A stretch of 64,000 bases of DNA, taken from the NCBI GenBank assembly GCA_963663005.2, contig CAXXHH010000015.1:831327-895326 (forward strand). Direction: 5' to 3'. This DNA comes from CAINVV01 sp963663005. Lineage in GTDB: Bacteria > Bacteroidota > Bacteroidia > Bacteroidales > Prolixibacteraceae. The notes under the pieces were generated by a model that saw only the letters and a list, made by a program, of their open reading frames with translations, did no database searches and was not told the origin of the DNA. A program made the translations under genes and the position numbers. Shown here in pieces: positions 8,757 through 18,492 of this stretch; position 1 is the first letter of the stretch, and every line of letters starts with the position of its first letter.

Positions 8757-10724
8757 ATGAGAAACTGGATTTTCCCAAATACCGATTTCAACGCTTTCCC
8801 TGCATATCCCGGAGATGATCTGGGTGTGATCTGGTCTGAAGAAAAACTAAAGATCAGACTATGGGCGCCGACGGCGGTAACGGTTTTATTCCGCCTGTAC
8901 AAATCAGCAGACGACTCCAATCCTGTTCAAACTATCTCGCTGGAAAAGTTCGCGCTTGGAACCTGGCATTACGAATTGAACGGGAATTTCCGTGGATTTT
9001 TTTATACTTTTCAGGTGTGCGATGAGGTCGGATGGTTGAATGAATGCCCGGACATTGGCGCCAAAACCACTGGTGTTAATGGATTGAGAGGCATGATTAT
9101 CGATTTCGCAACGACAAATCCTCAAAATTGGGAAAACGATCGGCGCAGCTCTGTTATTCAGCCAACAGATATGGTTCTCTACGAAGTTCATGTGCGTGAT
9201 TTCTCTATTTCTGCCGATTCCGGCATCACGAACAAAGGAAAATATCTCGGCTTCACCGAGAGGGAAACAAGAACCTCGCTGGGGCTGACTACCGGACTGG
9301 ATCATTTAGTCGAACTTGGTATAACTCATATTCACCTTTTGCCTATTGCCGATTTTTATACTGTGGATGAAACCCAGACTAATCCCCAATACAACTGGGG
9401 CTATGATCCGCTCAATTTTAATACGCCAGAGGGTTGGTATTCCACAAATCCATACGATGGTGTAACCAGAATACTGGAGTTCAAAACGCTGATAAAGTCG
9501 ATGCATGAAAATGGCATTGGCGTAATAATGGATGTTGTCTACAACCACTCGGGGTTGATCTTCGACTCCTGGTTTAACCAGATCGTACCCGGATATTATT
9601 ACCGTCAAAACGCCGACGGCTCCTTGTCTGATGCAAGCGGTTGTGGTACTGAAATGGCTTCGGAACGGGCGATGGTACGGAAATTCATAGTCGATTCAGT
9701 TGCCTATTGGGCAGAGGAATTTCACCTGGATGGGTTCAGATTCGACCTGATGGGAATCATCGATATTGAAACAATGAACGAAATTCGGAAAAGGCTTGAT
9801 CTGATCGACCCGAATATCTTCATATACGGAGAAGGGTGGATTGCGGCAGAATCGCCACTCCCCGAAACTTTAAGGGCTACCAAGCTTAACACGCCAAAAC
9901 TCGACCGGATAGCATCTTTCTGTGATGATATGCGCGACGGACTTAAGGGATCACCTTTTAACCGTTATAGCAACGGCTTTATCAGCGGACTAACGCTTCG
10001 CGAAGAAAAAGTCAAATTCTCGGTAACCGGGGCCATCAACCATCCACAGATTTTTTACGATTATGTCGATTCGTCGCGTCAACCCTGGGCCAAAAATCCG
10101 GGCCAATGCGTCAATTATATCTCCTGCCACGACAATTACACCTTATTCGACAAACTTCAATACTCCTGTCCGGAGTCCACAATGGAGGAGATAGATCGGA
10201 TGACCCGTCTGGCAATGGGAATTATCCTCACCTCCCAGGGGGTTCCATTTTTGCATGCAGGAGTCGAAATGCATCGCACAAAAGGAGGCCATGGCGATTC
10301 ATACAGATCTCCGGATGAGATAAATCAAATTGATTGGGGGAAAAAATCTGCTGCATTGGATCTTTTCAATTTTACGAGGAAATGTATTGGACTTCGAAAG
10401 CAGCATCCGGCATTTAGAATGACCGACAGCGACATGGTCAGAGAGAAACTCTGCTTTTTTCCAAAATATATTCCAGGGGTAATCGCTTACGAATTAAAGG
10501 ATCATGCTAACGGTGATTCCTGGGAAAATATTCTCGTTTTTTTCAATGGGAATAACTATTCGGTGGAATATGAAATTCCGGAAAAAACATGGTTGATCGT
10601 CGCTCAAAACGGAGAGATATACCCGAATGGAATTGGTCATGTGGCCACGCAACGCATCAGGATTCATCCAATCTCAATGATGATTCTTGCAGAAGACAAG
10701 TGGACTAACTTCCCGGTAGGCTAA
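8757..10724 (+). CDS. pulA: Type I pullulanase (GH13, with CBM48)
   Basis: Cleaves alpha-1,6 branches in pullulan, glycogen or starch-derived dextrins. 655 residues with an N-terminal CBM48-like module (KIRLWAPTAVTVLFRLY), then a GH13 barrel with the pullulanase signature YNWGYDPLNF. Catalytic residues: nucleophile Asp330 in FRFDLMG, acid/base Glu359 in YGEGW, and transition-state Asp459 in SCHDN. No signal peptide is visible, so it probably acts in the cytoplasm on internal glycogen or imported dextrins, together with MalQ 3.4 kb upstream. Its start overlaps the upstream unknown gene's context by only two bases. Its stop overlaps the stop of the convergent ald by four bases. Confidence 0.94.
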   Translation: MRNWIFPNTDFNAFPAYPGDDLGVIWSEEKLKIRLWAPTAVTVLFRLYKSADDSNPVQTISLEKFALGTWHYELNGNFRGFFYTFQVCDEVGWLNECPDIGAKTTGVNGLRGMIIDFATTNPQNWENDRRSSVIQPTDMVLYEVHVRDFSISADSGITNKGKYLGFTERETRTSLGLTTGLDHLVELGITHIHLLPIADFYTVDETQTNPQYNWGYDPLNFNTPEGWYSTNPYDGVTRILEFKTLIKSMHENGIGVIMDVVYNHSGLIFDSWFNQIVPGYYYRQNADGSLSDASGCGTEMASERAMVRKFIVDSVAYWAEEFHLDGFRFDLMGIIDIETMNEIRKRLDLIDPNIFIYGEGWIAAESPLPETLRATKLNTPKLDRIASFCDDMRDGLKGSPFNRYSNGFISGLTLREEKVKFSVTGAINHPQIFYDYVDSSRQPWAKNPGQCVNYISCHDNYTLFDKLQYSCPESTMEEIDRMTRLAMGIILTSQGVPFLHAGVEMHRTKGGHGDSYRSPDEINQIDWGKKSAALDLFNFTRKCIGLRKQHPAFRMTDSDMVREKLCFFPKYIPGVIAYELKDHANGDSWENILVFFNGNNYSVEYEIPEKTWLIVAQNGEIYPNGIGHVATQRIRIHPISMMILAEDKWTNFPVG

Positions 10725-11935
10725 AATGCGCCAAGCAAAAGATTAATATCTGTGTCCGAAATTGAGAGTGTCCTGGCGATATCCCGGTTAGTGAGTATCC
10801 CATTCAAAAGGTAGACTCCTTCACAAAATCCTCTGTTACTCTTGATATATTCGGTAACTCCACCGGATTGACCAATGCCAAGCAGCAAAGGCGTAAAGAT
10901 ATTACTCGCTGCTATGGAAGCCGTACGAGCCACTCTGGATTCAAGGTTCGGAACACAATAATGGATAACCCCATGCACTTTATACGTTGGATGTTTGAGC
11001 GTCGTGATCCGGGAAGTCTCAAAACATCCGCCCTGAATAATATTAAGATCGATTATGACCGAATTCTCCTTCATCCCTTCTACCATATCTTCCGGAACAA
11101 TCATATTTGGCACTTCATTCATTGGCATGGCTCCTAACACTACTTCGGCCGTTTTTAATGCCTTACGAAGTGCTTTGGGATGAAAGACGGAGGTGGACAG
11201 ATGCTGCCCGAGGCGTGCCTTCAGATTCATAAGTTTATAAATCGAATCATCGAAAACCCTGACTATTGCTCCGAGTGCCATGGCTGTTCTGGCCGATTGT
11301 TCGGCGACAGTTCCTGATCCGAGAATGACAACTTCAGAGGGAGCGACCCCCGTGACTTCGCCAAGAATTACCCCCTTACCATTAATGGAACTAAGTAATT
11401 CGCTGGCAACAACCATCGATATATTTCCAATTATTTCGCTGCTGATCTGAACCATTGGCAACACACCATGCTCGTCTTTCAGGTATTCAAATCCGATGGC
11501 AGTAATTTTTTTGCGCATCAGTTTTCGCACGAATTCCGAGGTCATAAGCGATAGATAGACCGGAGAAAACAGCAATTGATTCCCTTTCATTAGTTCTGTC
11601 TCATCACAGGTGAAAGGAGACATCTTCAAAACGATATCACACTGAAATATTTCAGCAGCGTCCTGGCAGATAACCGCACCGGCTTCGGCATATGCCCGGT
11701 CGGAATAATTCGCCTCCTTGCCAGCACCTTTTTGAACGAACACATTGTGTCCGCAGGAAACCAGAACCTCAACAGACTGAGGTGTCAGGGGTACCCGAAA
11801 TTCGACGACATTGCCCGTATCGGGAAAACCAATGCTCAACTTAATATTCTTTCTGCCCGGCTTGTACAGCTCTTCTTTGGGAATGAGCTTTTCCTTGGTC
11901 CAAACAGAAGAATTTTCCTCTTTTCGCTGGTTCAT
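10721..11935 (-). CDS. ald: Alanine dehydrogenase
   Basis: Reversible NAD-dependent deamination of L-alanine to pyruvate and ammonia. 404 residues in the AlaDH/PNT fold: N-terminal catalytic part with EFRVPLTPQSVEVL and GHNVFVQKGAG, then a Rossmann NAD-binding domain with VVILGSGTVAEQSAR and the acidic VFDD. It is about 30 residues longer than the typical 370-residue enzyme, mainly at the N terminus (the first ~35 residues precede the conserved block), as in several Bacteroidota homologues. It sits upstream of tsaE on the opposite side of a 67-base gap and runs convergently into pulA. Confidence 0.88.
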   Translation of the reverse strand: MNQRKEENSSVWTKEKLIPKEELYKPGRKNIKLSIGFPDTGNVVEFRVPLTPQSVEVLVSCGHNVFVQKGAGKEANYSDRAYAEAGAVICQDAAEIFQCDIVLKMSPFTCDETELMKGNQLLFSPVYLSLMTSEFVRKLMRKKITAIGFEYLKDEHGVLPMVQISSEIIGNISMVVASELLSSINGKGVILGEVTGVAPSEVVILGSGTVAEQSARTAMALGAIVRVFDDSIYKLMNLKARLGQHLSTSVFHPKALRKALKTAEVVLGAMPMNEVPNMIVPEDMVEGMKENSVIIDLNIIQGGCFETSRITTLKHPTYKVHGVIHYCVPNLESRVARTASIAASNIFTPLLLGIGQSGGVTEYIKSNRGFCEGVYLLNGILTNRDIARTLSISDTDINLLLGAF

Positions 11936-12002
11936 TTAATGGTTGGTATATGCATTTCAATTCCCGTAAATTCACGAAATATAGACAAAGGTATAAATTG
12001 CT

Positions 12003-12419
12003 TCAATCAGATTCAATTAGTCGGCTTCCGCTTTGTGTTTCCGTAATCGAAATCCTGATTGTATTAGCAGGAAGAAGTGGCTCAATCAACTCAGGCCACT
12101 CAACGAAACAATATTTGTCGCTAAAAAAATACTCTTCGTACCCCAGGTCGAAGAGCTCATCCATACTTTTGATCCGATAAAAATCAAAATGATAAATTTC
12201 CTGAAACTGTTCAGTTTCATATACATTAATCAGCGCAAAAGTTGGAGAGGTTACGTAATCTATTACTTGTAACTTTTCACATAATGCCTTAATAAACGTG
12301 GTTTTCCCGGATCCCATCTTTCCATAAAAAGCAAAGAGCCGATCCGCAGGATGTGCCTCGATAAACTTTTCCGCCACCGCATTAATTTCACTTAAAGAGC
12401 TGATCTCCGCCTTAAACAT
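12003..12419 (-). CDS. tsaE: tRNA threonylcarbamoyladenosine biosynthesis ATPase TsaE
   Basis: ATPase of the TsaB-TsaD-TsaE complex that makes t6A37 in ANN-decoding tRNAs. 138 residues, the normal size. The Walker A motif is FYGKMGSGKTTF near residue 35, followed by family blocks VTSPTFALINVYE, YHFDFYRIKSMDEL and CFVEWPELIEP. It is followed on the same strand after 67 bases by ald, so the two may form an operon; tsaE-ald adjacency is seen in other Bacteroidota. Confidence 0.94.
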   Translation of the reverse strand: MFKAEISSLSEINAVAEKFIEAHPADRLFAFYGKMGSGKTTFIKALCEKLQVIDYVTSPTFALINVYETEQFQEIYHFDFYRIKSMDELFDLGYEEYFFSDKYCFVEWPELIEPLLPANTIRISITETQSGSRLIESD

Positions 12420-12495
12420 ATCTCATCTTCGATTTAACATCAATTTTAATCAAATATTTTTGATAAAAATCAGGTTCTAACTATCATTTTTATCT

Positions 12496-12503
12496 TAATT
12501 TTG
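12496..12503 (+). promoter_or_regulatory. Putative -7 promoter box of gcvH
   Basis: TAATTTTG fits the Bacteroidota consensus TAnnTTTG and lies 21 bases before the gcvH ATG. I found no TTTG at the expected 19-21 base spacing upstream, so only half the promoter is supported. Confidence 0.5.
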
Positions 12504-12524
12504 AGAACTCTAAATATTTAAACT

Positions 12525-12905
12525 ATGAACATTCCATCGGCTTTAAAATACACCAGGGAACATGAATGGCTTCGCGTTGAAGGAGATGTCGCATTCGTAG
12601 GTATTACTGATTTTGCTCAAGGTGAACTTGGAGATATCGTTTTTCTCGAAATTGAGACATTAGGTGAGACATTGGAAACGGAGGAAGTCTTCGGCACAAT
12701 CGAGGCTGTGAAAACGGTTTCAGACTTATTCATGCCTGTTTCAGGAGAAATTCTTGAAATAAATCCGTCTCTTGAAGAACATCCTGAGTTGGTTAATTCC
12801 GATCCTTATGGAAAAGGTTGGCTCATAAAAATTTCATTGAAAGATGCTTCCGATGTAAACAAACTTCTTTCAGCGGAAGAATATACGGCTCTGCTTGACG
12901 CTTGA
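12525..12905 (+). CDS. gcvH: Glycine cleavage system H protein
   Basis: Lipoyl carrier of the glycine cleavage complex, shuttling the aminomethyl group between the P, T and L proteins. 126 residues, the usual length. The lipoyl-lysine is Lys63 in TIEAVKTVSDLFMP, with the N-terminal YTREHEWLR block. It stands alone here between its own -7 box and a strong terminator, so the gcvP and gcvT genes are elsewhere. Confidence 0.97.
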   Translation: MNIPSALKYTREHEWLRVEGDVAFVGITDFAQGELGDIVFLEIETLGETLETEEVFGTIEAVKTVSDLFMPVSGEILEINPSLEEHPELVNSDPYGKGWLIKISLKDASDVNKLLSAEEYTALLDA

Positions 12906-12950
12906 TCGTTCAAAAAATATCATAGTCTGAAAATATCAGGCTCATCTGAA

Positions 12951-12976
12951 AATCCCGTTACAAGCGGGATTTTTTT
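12951..12976 (+). terminator. Rho-independent terminator of gcvH
   Basis: Seven-base-pair stem AATCCCG/CGGGATT around a 7-base loop, followed by a run of T to 12976. It lies 46 bases after the gcvH stop. Confidence 0.9.
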
Positions 12977-13034
12977 GTTTCAAGAAACCTTGAATCCGGT
13001 GCTTACGCGTAATCAAATTATAAATAATTGCTGC

Positions 13035-13042
13035 TATATTTG
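13035..13042 (+). promoter_or_regulatory. Putative -7 promoter box of the glycosidase operon
   Basis: TATATTTG fits TAnnTTTG. It would give a leader of about 85 bases before the GH92 ATG. No clear -33 TTTG at the right distance. Confidence 0.45.
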
Positions 13043-13134
13043 TTTCGAAAGTCGTCAAAATAGAATTATTAGGCACTTCAGACTTGAAATTTCACCAAAT
13101 TTTAACCAAAACAGCCATCAATCTCAAAAAGCAA

Positions 13135-15414
13135 ATGAAAATATCGATTTTACTCTTCTTCGTGCTGGCAGGGTTCAGCTTATCTGCCCAAATTAATAGT
13201 TCATCGCCGGCAGACCTGGTTAATCCCCTCATGGGCAGTGATTCCAATTATTCTCTGTCTAACGGAAATACCTATCCCGCAATTGCCATGCCATGGGGCA
13301 TGAATTTCTGGACCCCGCAAACCGCAAAAATGGGTGACGGTTGGGTATATGCATACGATGCAACTCATATTCAAGGCATAAAACAAACTCATCAACCTAG
13401 TCCGTGGATTAACGATTACGGTCAGTTCTCTCTCTTTGCCATGACTGATGTGTTAAAATTGGACGGAGAAAAACGTGCAAGTTGGTTTTCGCACAAGGCT
13501 GAGACCGTTAAACCCTACTACTACAGCGTCTATCTTGCTGATTATGATGTAACAGCAGAAATTACCCCGACAGAACGGGCATCGATCTTCCGCTTCACAT
13601 TCCCACAAAATAAAAAATCATATCTGCTGATTGACGCTTTTGACAAGGGATCTTACATAAAGATTATCAAGAGTGAAAATAAAATCGTTGGGTACTCTAC
13701 CAGAAATAGCGGCGGCGTAGCATCTAACTTCAAGAATTATTTCGTCGTTCAGCTGGACAAACCATTCGCGGAAGGTTCTGTTTGGAGCGACACATCGATT
13801 GTAAAAAATGTCGATGAATTAAAGGCCAACCATGTTGGTGCAGCTCTTCGCTTTGAGACGAAGCGGGGTGAGTTGGTTCATGCCAGAGTAGCATCCTCGT
13901 TTATAAGTATCGAACAGGCCGAACTCAATTTAAAAGAATTGGGCAAGGATTCTTTCGATCAGGTTTGCAAGAAAGGAAAAGATACCTGGAATAAGGGTCT
14001 CTCCAGTATCCAGGTGGAAGGTGGAACAGACGACCAGATGCGTACATTTTATTCCTGCCTGTACCGCACTATGCTCTTCCCCAGAAAATTCTATGAGATA
14101 GATGCTACCGGAAAAGTTATGCATTATAGTCCGTATGAAGGTAAAATCCTGCCGGGATACCTCTACACCGACAATGGTTATTGGGATACTTTCAGGGCTG
14201 TATTTCCCTTTTTCAATTTGATGCATCCATCCGTAAACGAGAAGATTCAGGAAGGCATGGTGAATACCTTCAATGAAAGCGGCTGGTTGCCTGAATGGGC
14301 CAGTCCCGGGCACAGAAATTGCATGATCGGATCAAACTCTGCATCAATTATCGCAGACGCGTATCTGAAAGGCGGACGTGGTTACGATATCAGTAAACTC
14401 TACGAAGCGCTATTGAAAAATAGCGAAAATGAGGGTCCCCTAACTTCCGTCGGTAGAAAAGGCGTCAGCTATTATAACAAACTGGGATACGTTCCATACA
14501 ACGTTAAAATCAACGAGAGCGCGGCCCGCACACTAGAATATGCATATGACGACTGGTCCATCCTACAGTTGGCAAAAGCGTTGAAGAGACCGCAACAGGA
14601 GCTTGATCTGTTCGCAAAAAGAAGTCAGAATTACCGGAACCTTTTTGACAAAGAGACCAAATTGATGCGGGGTAAAAACGAGGACGGAACGTTCCAGAAA
14701 CCATTCAATCCATTCAAGTGGGGCGATGCTTTTACAGAAGGTAACAGTTGGCATTATACCTGGAGCGTTTTCCATGATATCAAAGGATTGGCCGACCTGA
14801 TGGGAGGCAAAAAGGAATTTGTCAGGATGCTGGATTCTGTTTTTGTTGTACCCCCAGTTTTTGACGCATCCTATTACGGACAGGTGATTCACGAGATCCG
14901 TGAAATGCAGATTGCCAACATGGGTAATTATGCTCATGGTAATCAGCCGATTCAGCACATGATTTATTTGTATAATTATGCCGGAGAGCCTTGGAAAACA
15001 CAGTATTGGGTGAGGGAGACCATGAACAGAATGTATAATCCGGCACCTGATGGCTATTGCGGCGACGAAGACAACGGCCAGACATCTGCGTGGTATATCT
15101 TTAGCGCTCTGGGATTTTATGCTGTTTGTCCGGGTTCCGACCAATATGTTTTGGGGGCACCTTTGTTCAAAAAGATTACATTGAACCTGGAGAACGGCAA
15201 AAAAGTGGTTATTGAAGCCCCGGAGAATTCTGTTGAAAACAGATACATTCAAGAGGTTAAATTTAATGGTCAGAACTATTCCAAAAACTGGTTAAGCCAT
15301 ACCGAGTTGATGAAAGGAGCGACTATCAAAATAAAAATGGGAGCCAAACCAAATAAAGAAAGAGGAACGAAAGAGGAAGATATGCCTTATTCCTACTCAA
15401 ATGAGAAAAAATAG
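13135..15414 (+). CDS. GH92 alpha-1,2-mannosidase-type glycosidase, secreted
   Basis: GH92 enzymes are calcium-dependent exo-alpha-mannosidases acting on N-glycan or yeast mannan side chains. 759 residues from the ATG at 13135, beginning with a signal peptide (KISILLFFVLAGFSLSAQ). An in-frame TTG 51 bases upstream would bury that signal peptide, so I reject it. Family blocks run through the protein: AIAMPWGMNFWTPQT near the N terminus, DNGYWDTFRAVFPF, GWLPEWASPGHRNCMIG, the acid CGDEDNGQTSAWY and the C-terminal LGFYAVCPG. It overlaps the next gene by 14 bases, showing an operon with two GH106-like enzymes. Confidence 0.94.
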   Translation: MKISILLFFVLAGFSLSAQINSSSPADLVNPLMGSDSNYSLSNGNTYPAIAMPWGMNFWTPQTAKMGDGWVYAYDATHIQGIKQTHQPSPWINDYGQFSLFAMTDVLKLDGEKRASWFSHKAETVKPYYYSVYLADYDVTAEITPTERASIFRFTFPQNKKSYLLIDAFDKGSYIKIIKSENKIVGYSTRNSGGVASNFKNYFVVQLDKPFAEGSVWSDTSIVKNVDELKANHVGAALRFETKRGELVHARVASSFISIEQAELNLKELGKDSFDQVCKKGKDTWNKGLSSIQVEGGTDDQMRTFYSCLYRTMLFPRKFYEIDATGKVMHYSPYEGKILPGYLYTDNGYWDTFRAVFPFFNLMHPSVNEKIQEGMVNTFNESGWLPEWASPGHRNCMIGSNSASIIADAYLKGGRGYDISKLYEALLKNSENEGPLTSVGRKGVSYYNKLGYVPYNVKINESAARTLEYAYDDWSILQLAKALKRPQQELDLFAKRSQNYRNLFDKETKLMRGKNEDGTFQKPFNPFKWGDAFTEGNSWHYTWSVFHDIKGLADLMGGKKEFVRMLDSVFVVPPVFDASYYGQVIHEIREMQIANMGNYAHGNQPIQHMIYLYNYAGEPWKTQYWVRETMNRMYNPAPDGYCGDEDNGQTSAWYIFSALGFYAVCPGSDQYVLGAPLFKKITLNLENGKKVVIEAPENSVENRYIQEVKFNGQNYSKNWLSHTELMKGATIKIKMGAKPNKERGTKEEDMPYSYSNEKK

Positions 15415-18400
15415 CTTACAGCTTAACTATGTACGAATACGCTGTTTATCAATTGGATTCATTCTTTTAGCATTATCCGGAATTTTAGTAGGGAATGAAC
15501 TCCCAAAAAGAGACTCAGACAAAAGAAATGTACTTCAACAGGGGTTTATAACACCTCCTGATTCGGTACGTCCGGGAGTCTATTGGTATTTCATGGATGG
15601 CAATATCTCCCGCAAGGGGATGACAGACGATCTGGAGGCCATGAAAAAGGCCGGCATTGGCAGTGTTATTTTTCTTGAAGTCAATGTCGGCATACCCAGA
15701 GGGCCTGTCACCTTTTTAAGCGACGAGTGGCAGGATCTTTTTAAGCACGCCGTTAAAGAGGCCGAACGACTGGGAATTTCACTCATTCTTGGCTCCGGTC
15801 CGGGTTGGGCAGGTAGCGGAGGTCCGTGGGTAGAACCGGCACAATCCATGCGGCACCTGGTATCCTCCGATACGCTGGTCAAAGGACCGTTTCGGTTCAA
15901 AGGGGTGCTCGCCATCCCAAAGCCGAAGACGCCCTATTTCGGGTATGGCGCTTTAACTGATTCTCTGCGTAAAAGATGGGAAAACTACTACCGTGATGTG
16001 ACTGTATTGGCTTTCCCGACACCCCGCAATAGTGGCAGGATTCCTGATGTGGACGAAAAGGCGCTCTACTATCGGGCTCCCTATTCTTCCGTAAAGGGGG
16101 TAAAATCTTTTCTCCCGGCGCCGCTAATTTATCCGGAAACTAGACCGGGGACATTTATCCCAAAAGATAGTGTTCTGGATATTAGTAGTTTTCTCCAGAA
16201 GGACGGAGCGTTGACGTGGACCGTCCCTCCAGGAAGCTGGACAATTAAACGACTTGGCCTTCGCAACAACGGAGCTGTTACCCGTCCGGCTCCTCAGCCC
16301 GGTCTGGGGTTCGAATGTGATAAAATGGATACGGCTTCTTTCAATAGCCACTTCGAAACATTCATGGGTCGGCTGCTGCAAAAAGTCGGGAAGAGAGATC
16401 CCAAATCCGCCGGTGGCTGGAACATGATCCATATCGATAGCTGGGAAATGGGAGCACAAAACTGGACTGACAATTTTAGGACCGAATTTCAGAAACGGCG
16501 CCACTATGATCTCCTGCCATATTTGCCAACTTATTCAGGGGCAATCGTTGGATCCCGCGAAATCAGCGAACGCTTTTTATGGGATATTCGCAAGACTGCA
16601 CAGGAACTGGTTGTCGAAAACCATGCCGAACATTTTAAGACCCTCGGACGCAGAAGCGGCATGAGACTTTCCATCGAACCGTATGATATGAATCCTGCCG
16701 CTGACCTCGAATTGGGCGCTGTCGCCGATGTGCCGATGTGCGAATTCTGGAGCAAAAATTATGGGTTTAATACCTCGTTCAGCTGCATCGAAGCGACTTC
16801 GATTGCTCATGTACAGGGGAAACCAGTCGTGCAGGCAGAAGCATTCACTGCACAAAATTCGGAAGGCTGGAAATTGTACCCTGGAGCACTTAAGAATCAG
16901 GGCGACTGGGCTTTTGCAACCGGAATCAACAAATTTTTCTATCATACTTTTGCGCATCAACCGCTGAGCGAAAAGCTAAAACCTGGCATGACTATGGGAC
17001 CCTATGGTGTTCATTGGGATCGGAATCAGACCTGGTGGAACATGTCAAAGGCCTATCACACCTATATCGCACGGTGCTCCTACCTCCTTCAGCAAGGAAA
17101 AAACGTGGCCGACATACTCTATCTCACTCCCGAAGGCGCTCCCCACGTATTCCGACCACCAACCTCGGCTTTAGTCGGGAATGACACTCTTCCAGACCGC
17201 CGTGGGTATAACTTTGATGGGTGTTCTCCCGGAATGCTTATGTCAAAGGCAACCGTTAAAGACCATCAAATCTGCTTCCCCGATGGTGGAACTTATAAGT
17301 TGCTGGTTTTGCCTCTTATCGAAACCATGACACCAGAATTGATGGGCAAAATTGAGTCCCTCGTAAAAGCAGGCGCCCAGGTATTGGGTATTCCGCCAAA
17401 AAAATCGCCAAGTCTGGTCAATTATCCGGCGTGTGATAAAGTGGTTTCTTCAACTGCACTCAAAATGTGGAAAAATTTCACTCCGCCGAATAAGATCGAG
17501 GCAGTCCGGTATGGCTCAGGCACTATTTTTTGGGGTAATAACTTTGGGGAAGTAGACTCGACGAGGCCCTATCCGACATACGATATTGCTGCGGCGATTT
17601 TAAAACAGCTTAAAATTTCAGAAGATTTTTCGTCCGATGGTCCAGTAAGATACGCTCACCGCACACTAGACGGGCTGGAGATTTACTTTGTGGCCAACCG
17701 CTCTGATAAGCCAATAGAGGCAAATTGTCGCTTCAGGGTTAATGGCGGATCATCCGAATTATGGAATCCCCTAACGGGTGAAATCCAAAAATTAAACGGA
17801 TTTTCTCACGATGACGGAACTGTTTCGATCCATATCCGGTTCGATTCACACCAGAGCTATTTTGTGGTTTTTAATGCGAAAAAACAATCTGTGCCCCCTG
17901 AAAAATCTGTTCTGAATAACTTTCCGGATAGGATATATAGCCTGACACTGGATGGCTCCTGGGATCTATCTTTCGATCCTGAATGGGGCGGTCCCAAAAA
18001 GATAACTTTCGCGCAACTGGAAGATTGGTCTCAAAGACCTGAAGAGGGAATAAAATATTATTCAGGAACGGCGAGTTATCGAATGACATTCAGTCTCTCG
18101 AACGATTTTTTGTCATCGTCAAATCCAAAATACATCGATCTCGGCCAGGTGTACAATCTGGCACAAGTCAGTCTGAACGGAACAGATTTAGGAACTCTGT
18201 GGACGGCTCCCTGGTGCCTGGATATCAGCAAAGCGGTTAAAGCGGGTGAAAATAAACTGGAAATAAAGGTTGTCAATCTTTGGCCTAACCGCTTAATTGG
18301 TGATGAGCGTTTTCCTTCGGATGGAATCAAAAACCGCCAATGGCCTGACTGGATGCTCAATAACCTGCCACGTAGCAGTCAGCGACTGACTTTTTCCTCC

Positions 18401-18484
18401 TATGGATTTTACAAAAAAGAGTCTCCTCTATTAAAATCAGGACTTATCGGGCCAGTTCGTATCTTCGAAACAACAATCAAATAA
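15401..18484 (+). CDS. GH106-like alpha-L-rhamnosidase, secreted (first of two)
   Basis: 1027 residues with an N-terminal signal segment (IRCLSIGFILLALSGILVG). The N-terminal domain has the pattern of the GH106 rhamnosidase family: VYWYFMDGNISRKGMTDDLEAMKKAG, split here as VYWYFMDGNIS and MTDDLEAMKKAGIGSV. These are followed by LGSGPGWAGSGGPWV and, further on, HIDSWEMGAQNW and SIEPYDMNPAADLELG. The C-terminal part has a jelly-roll-like beta region (ASYRMTF, VYNLAQVSLNGTDLGTLWTAPW) common to these enzymes. Known members remove alpha-L-rhamnose from pectin side chains. Whether this one does is inference, since the family annotation is broad. Start overlaps the GH92 gene. Confidence 0.85.
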   Translation: MRKNSLQLNYVRIRCLSIGFILLALSGILVGNELPKRDSDKRNVLQQGFITPPDSVRPGVYWYFMDGNISRKGMTDDLEAMKKAGIGSVIFLEVNVGIPRGPVTFLSDEWQDLFKHAVKEAERLGISLILGSGPGWAGSGGPWVEPAQSMRHLVSSDTLVKGPFRFKGVLAIPKPKTPYFGYGALTDSLRKRWENYYRDVTVLAFPTPRNSGRIPDVDEKALYYRAPYSSVKGVKSFLPAPLIYPETRPGTFIPKDSVLDISSFLQKDGALTWTVPPGSWTIKRLGLRNNGAVTRPAPQPGLGFECDKMDTASFNSHFETFMGRLLQKVGKRDPKSAGGWNMIHIDSWEMGAQNWTDNFRTEFQKRRHYDLLPYLPTYSGAIVGSREISERFLWDIRKTAQELVVENHAEHFKTLGRRSGMRLSIEPYDMNPAADLELGAVADVPMCEFWSKNYGFNTSFSCIEATSIAHVQGKPVVQAEAFTAQNSEGWKLYPGALKNQGDWAFATGINKFFYHTFAHQPLSEKLKPGMTMGPYGVHWDRNQTWWNMSKAYHTYIARCSYLLQQGKNVADILYLTPEGAPHVFRPPTSALVGNDTLPDRRGYNFDGCSPGMLMSKATVKDHQICFPDGGTYKLLVLPLIETMTPELMGKIESLVKAGAQVLGIPPKKSPSLVNYPACDKVVSSTALKMWKNFTPPNKIEAVRYGSGTIFWGNNFGEVDSTRPYPTYDIAAAILKQLKISEDFSSDGPVRYAHRTLDGLEIYFVANRSDKPIEANCRFRVNGGSSELWNPLTGEIQKLNGFSHDDGTVSIHIRFDSHQSYFVVFNAKKQSVPPEKSVLNNFPDRIYSLTLDGSWDLSFDPEWGGPKKITFAQLEDWSQRPEEGIKYYSGTASYRMTFSLSNDFLSSSNPKYIDLGQVYNLAQVSLNGTDLGTLWTAPWCLDISKAVKAGENKLEIKVVNLWPNRLIGDERFPSDGIKNRQWPDWMLNNLPRSSQRLTFSSYGFYKKESPLLKSGLIGPVRIFETTIK

Positions 18485-18492
18485 CTACCACT

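Noticed and set aside
14563..15252. 229-codon open frame on the minus strand inside the GH92 gene
   Set aside because: Shadow of a conserved coding frame; no signal or domain.
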